From Oscillospiraceae bacterium (GTDB taxonomy: Bacteria > Bacillota_A > Clostridia > Oscillospirales > WRJC01), in contig WRJC01000094.1 in NCBI GenBank assembly GCA_009782405.1, forward strand, positions 1 to 5,848: 5,848 nt of DNA, read 5' to 3'. Positions 5,528 through 5,848 of the stretch are shown in pieces. Position 1 is the first letter of the stretch; the number at the start of each line of letters is the position of its first letter. Below the pieces are notes generated by a model. That model worked only from the letters and a program-made list of their open reading frames with translations, ran no database searches and was not told where the DNA came from. The translations under genes and the position numbers were made by a program.

Positions 5528-5848
5528 TTAAAATTTTTTCGCGAAATCCACGTCGTCCACCGTAAACACCATTCCGTCCAAATAGTTCAATATGCCCGCA
5601 TCGCTTTTGAAATTGAATTTTAGTTTGTACGAATAAAGCGCCTGCCAAAAAAATCCGTTCTTTTTGTCTGTTTTGAAATATTCTTTTGCGCCGTATTTTC
5701 CGTCCCCCACGAGCGGATGGCCCAAATAGGCGAAATGCGCCCTTATCTGATGGGTCCTGCCTGTGACCAGTTCGGCTTCGACGAGCGATATGCCTTCTTT
5801 TTCTTTTTGCACCCTGTATTTCGTTTTTATGATTTTCGCCCCTGCGAA
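5528..5848 (-). CDS. RluA-family pseudouridine synthase, C-terminal part (cut by window edge)
   Basis: The last 106 codons of a gene that enters from the right edge. The frame is open through 5848, so the GTG at 5812 is an internal codon and not the start. The signature LVTGRTHQIRAHFAYLGHPL followed by VGDGKYG is the conserved C-terminal block of the RluA family (KTKYRV before it is also typical). These enzymes turn uridine into pseudouridine in 23S rRNA or tRNA. The catalytic Asp motif (HRLD-type) lies outside the window, and the target base cannot be told from this part. The end (ALYSYKLKFNF, then DAGILNYLDG) resembles clostridial members. The gene stops 19 bases before the lipoprotein start, with no terminator between them, so the two may share a transcript although their functions look unrelated. 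Confidence 0.9.
   Translation of the reverse strand, partial: FAGAKIIKTKYRVQKEKEGISLVEAELVTGRTHQIRAHFAYLGHPLVGDGKYGAKEYFKTDKKNGFFWQALYSYKLKFNFKSDAGILNYLDGMVFTVDDVDFAKKF

Noticed and set aside
1..5848. CRISPR array, tRNA or rRNA genes
   Set aside because: No regularly spaced direct repeats and no cloverleaf-like or rRNA-like segments were seen on either strand.

Overview
The window looks like a piece of chromosome from a strictly anaerobic, low-to-mid GC bacterium, most likely a gut- or rumen-type member of the Clostridia. The grounds are strong GGAGG-type ribosome binding sites, a glycyl radical enzyme (killed by oxygen when active), and the clostridial look of the RluA C-terminus and the type I restriction genes. 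This placement is inference; there is no rRNA or marker gene to settle it. Every supported gene lies on the minus strand, so the transcriptional order is from the right edge (5848) to the left edge (1).

Right half (5848 to 2235), three tightly spaced genes that read like an operon: the C-terminal part of an RluA-family pseudouridine synthase (cut by the window edge), a 418-residue lipoprotein of unknown function (19 bp gap), and a 664-residue glycyl radical enzyme (22 bp gap). The enzyme has a full active site (Cys332, Glu334, Gly641) but an N-terminal half about 100 residues shorter than well-studied relatives. I cannot assign it a substrate, and no activating radical-SAM enzyme is in view.

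Left half (2203 to 1), the ruin of a type I restriction-modification operon. In order: hsdM with its first 39 or so codons joined out of frame to its last 114; a complete VbhA-like antitoxin; a Fic toxin gene cut down to a 43-codon in-frame stub; an hsdS start (about 21 codons) that runs into a GC-rich hairpin element; then an apparently intact PDDEXK nuclease of the DUF1016/YhcG family. hsdM and probably fic lost their middles but kept their ends, hsdS kept only its beginning, and the antitoxin and YhcG-type gene survived whole. A strong ribosome binding site at the left edge announces another minus-strand gene just outside the window; hsdR is a reasonable guess but is not seen.

The points most worth following are the unassigned short glycyl radical enzyme with its lipoprotein partner, and the stepwise gutting of the restriction operon around a retained orphan antitoxin.
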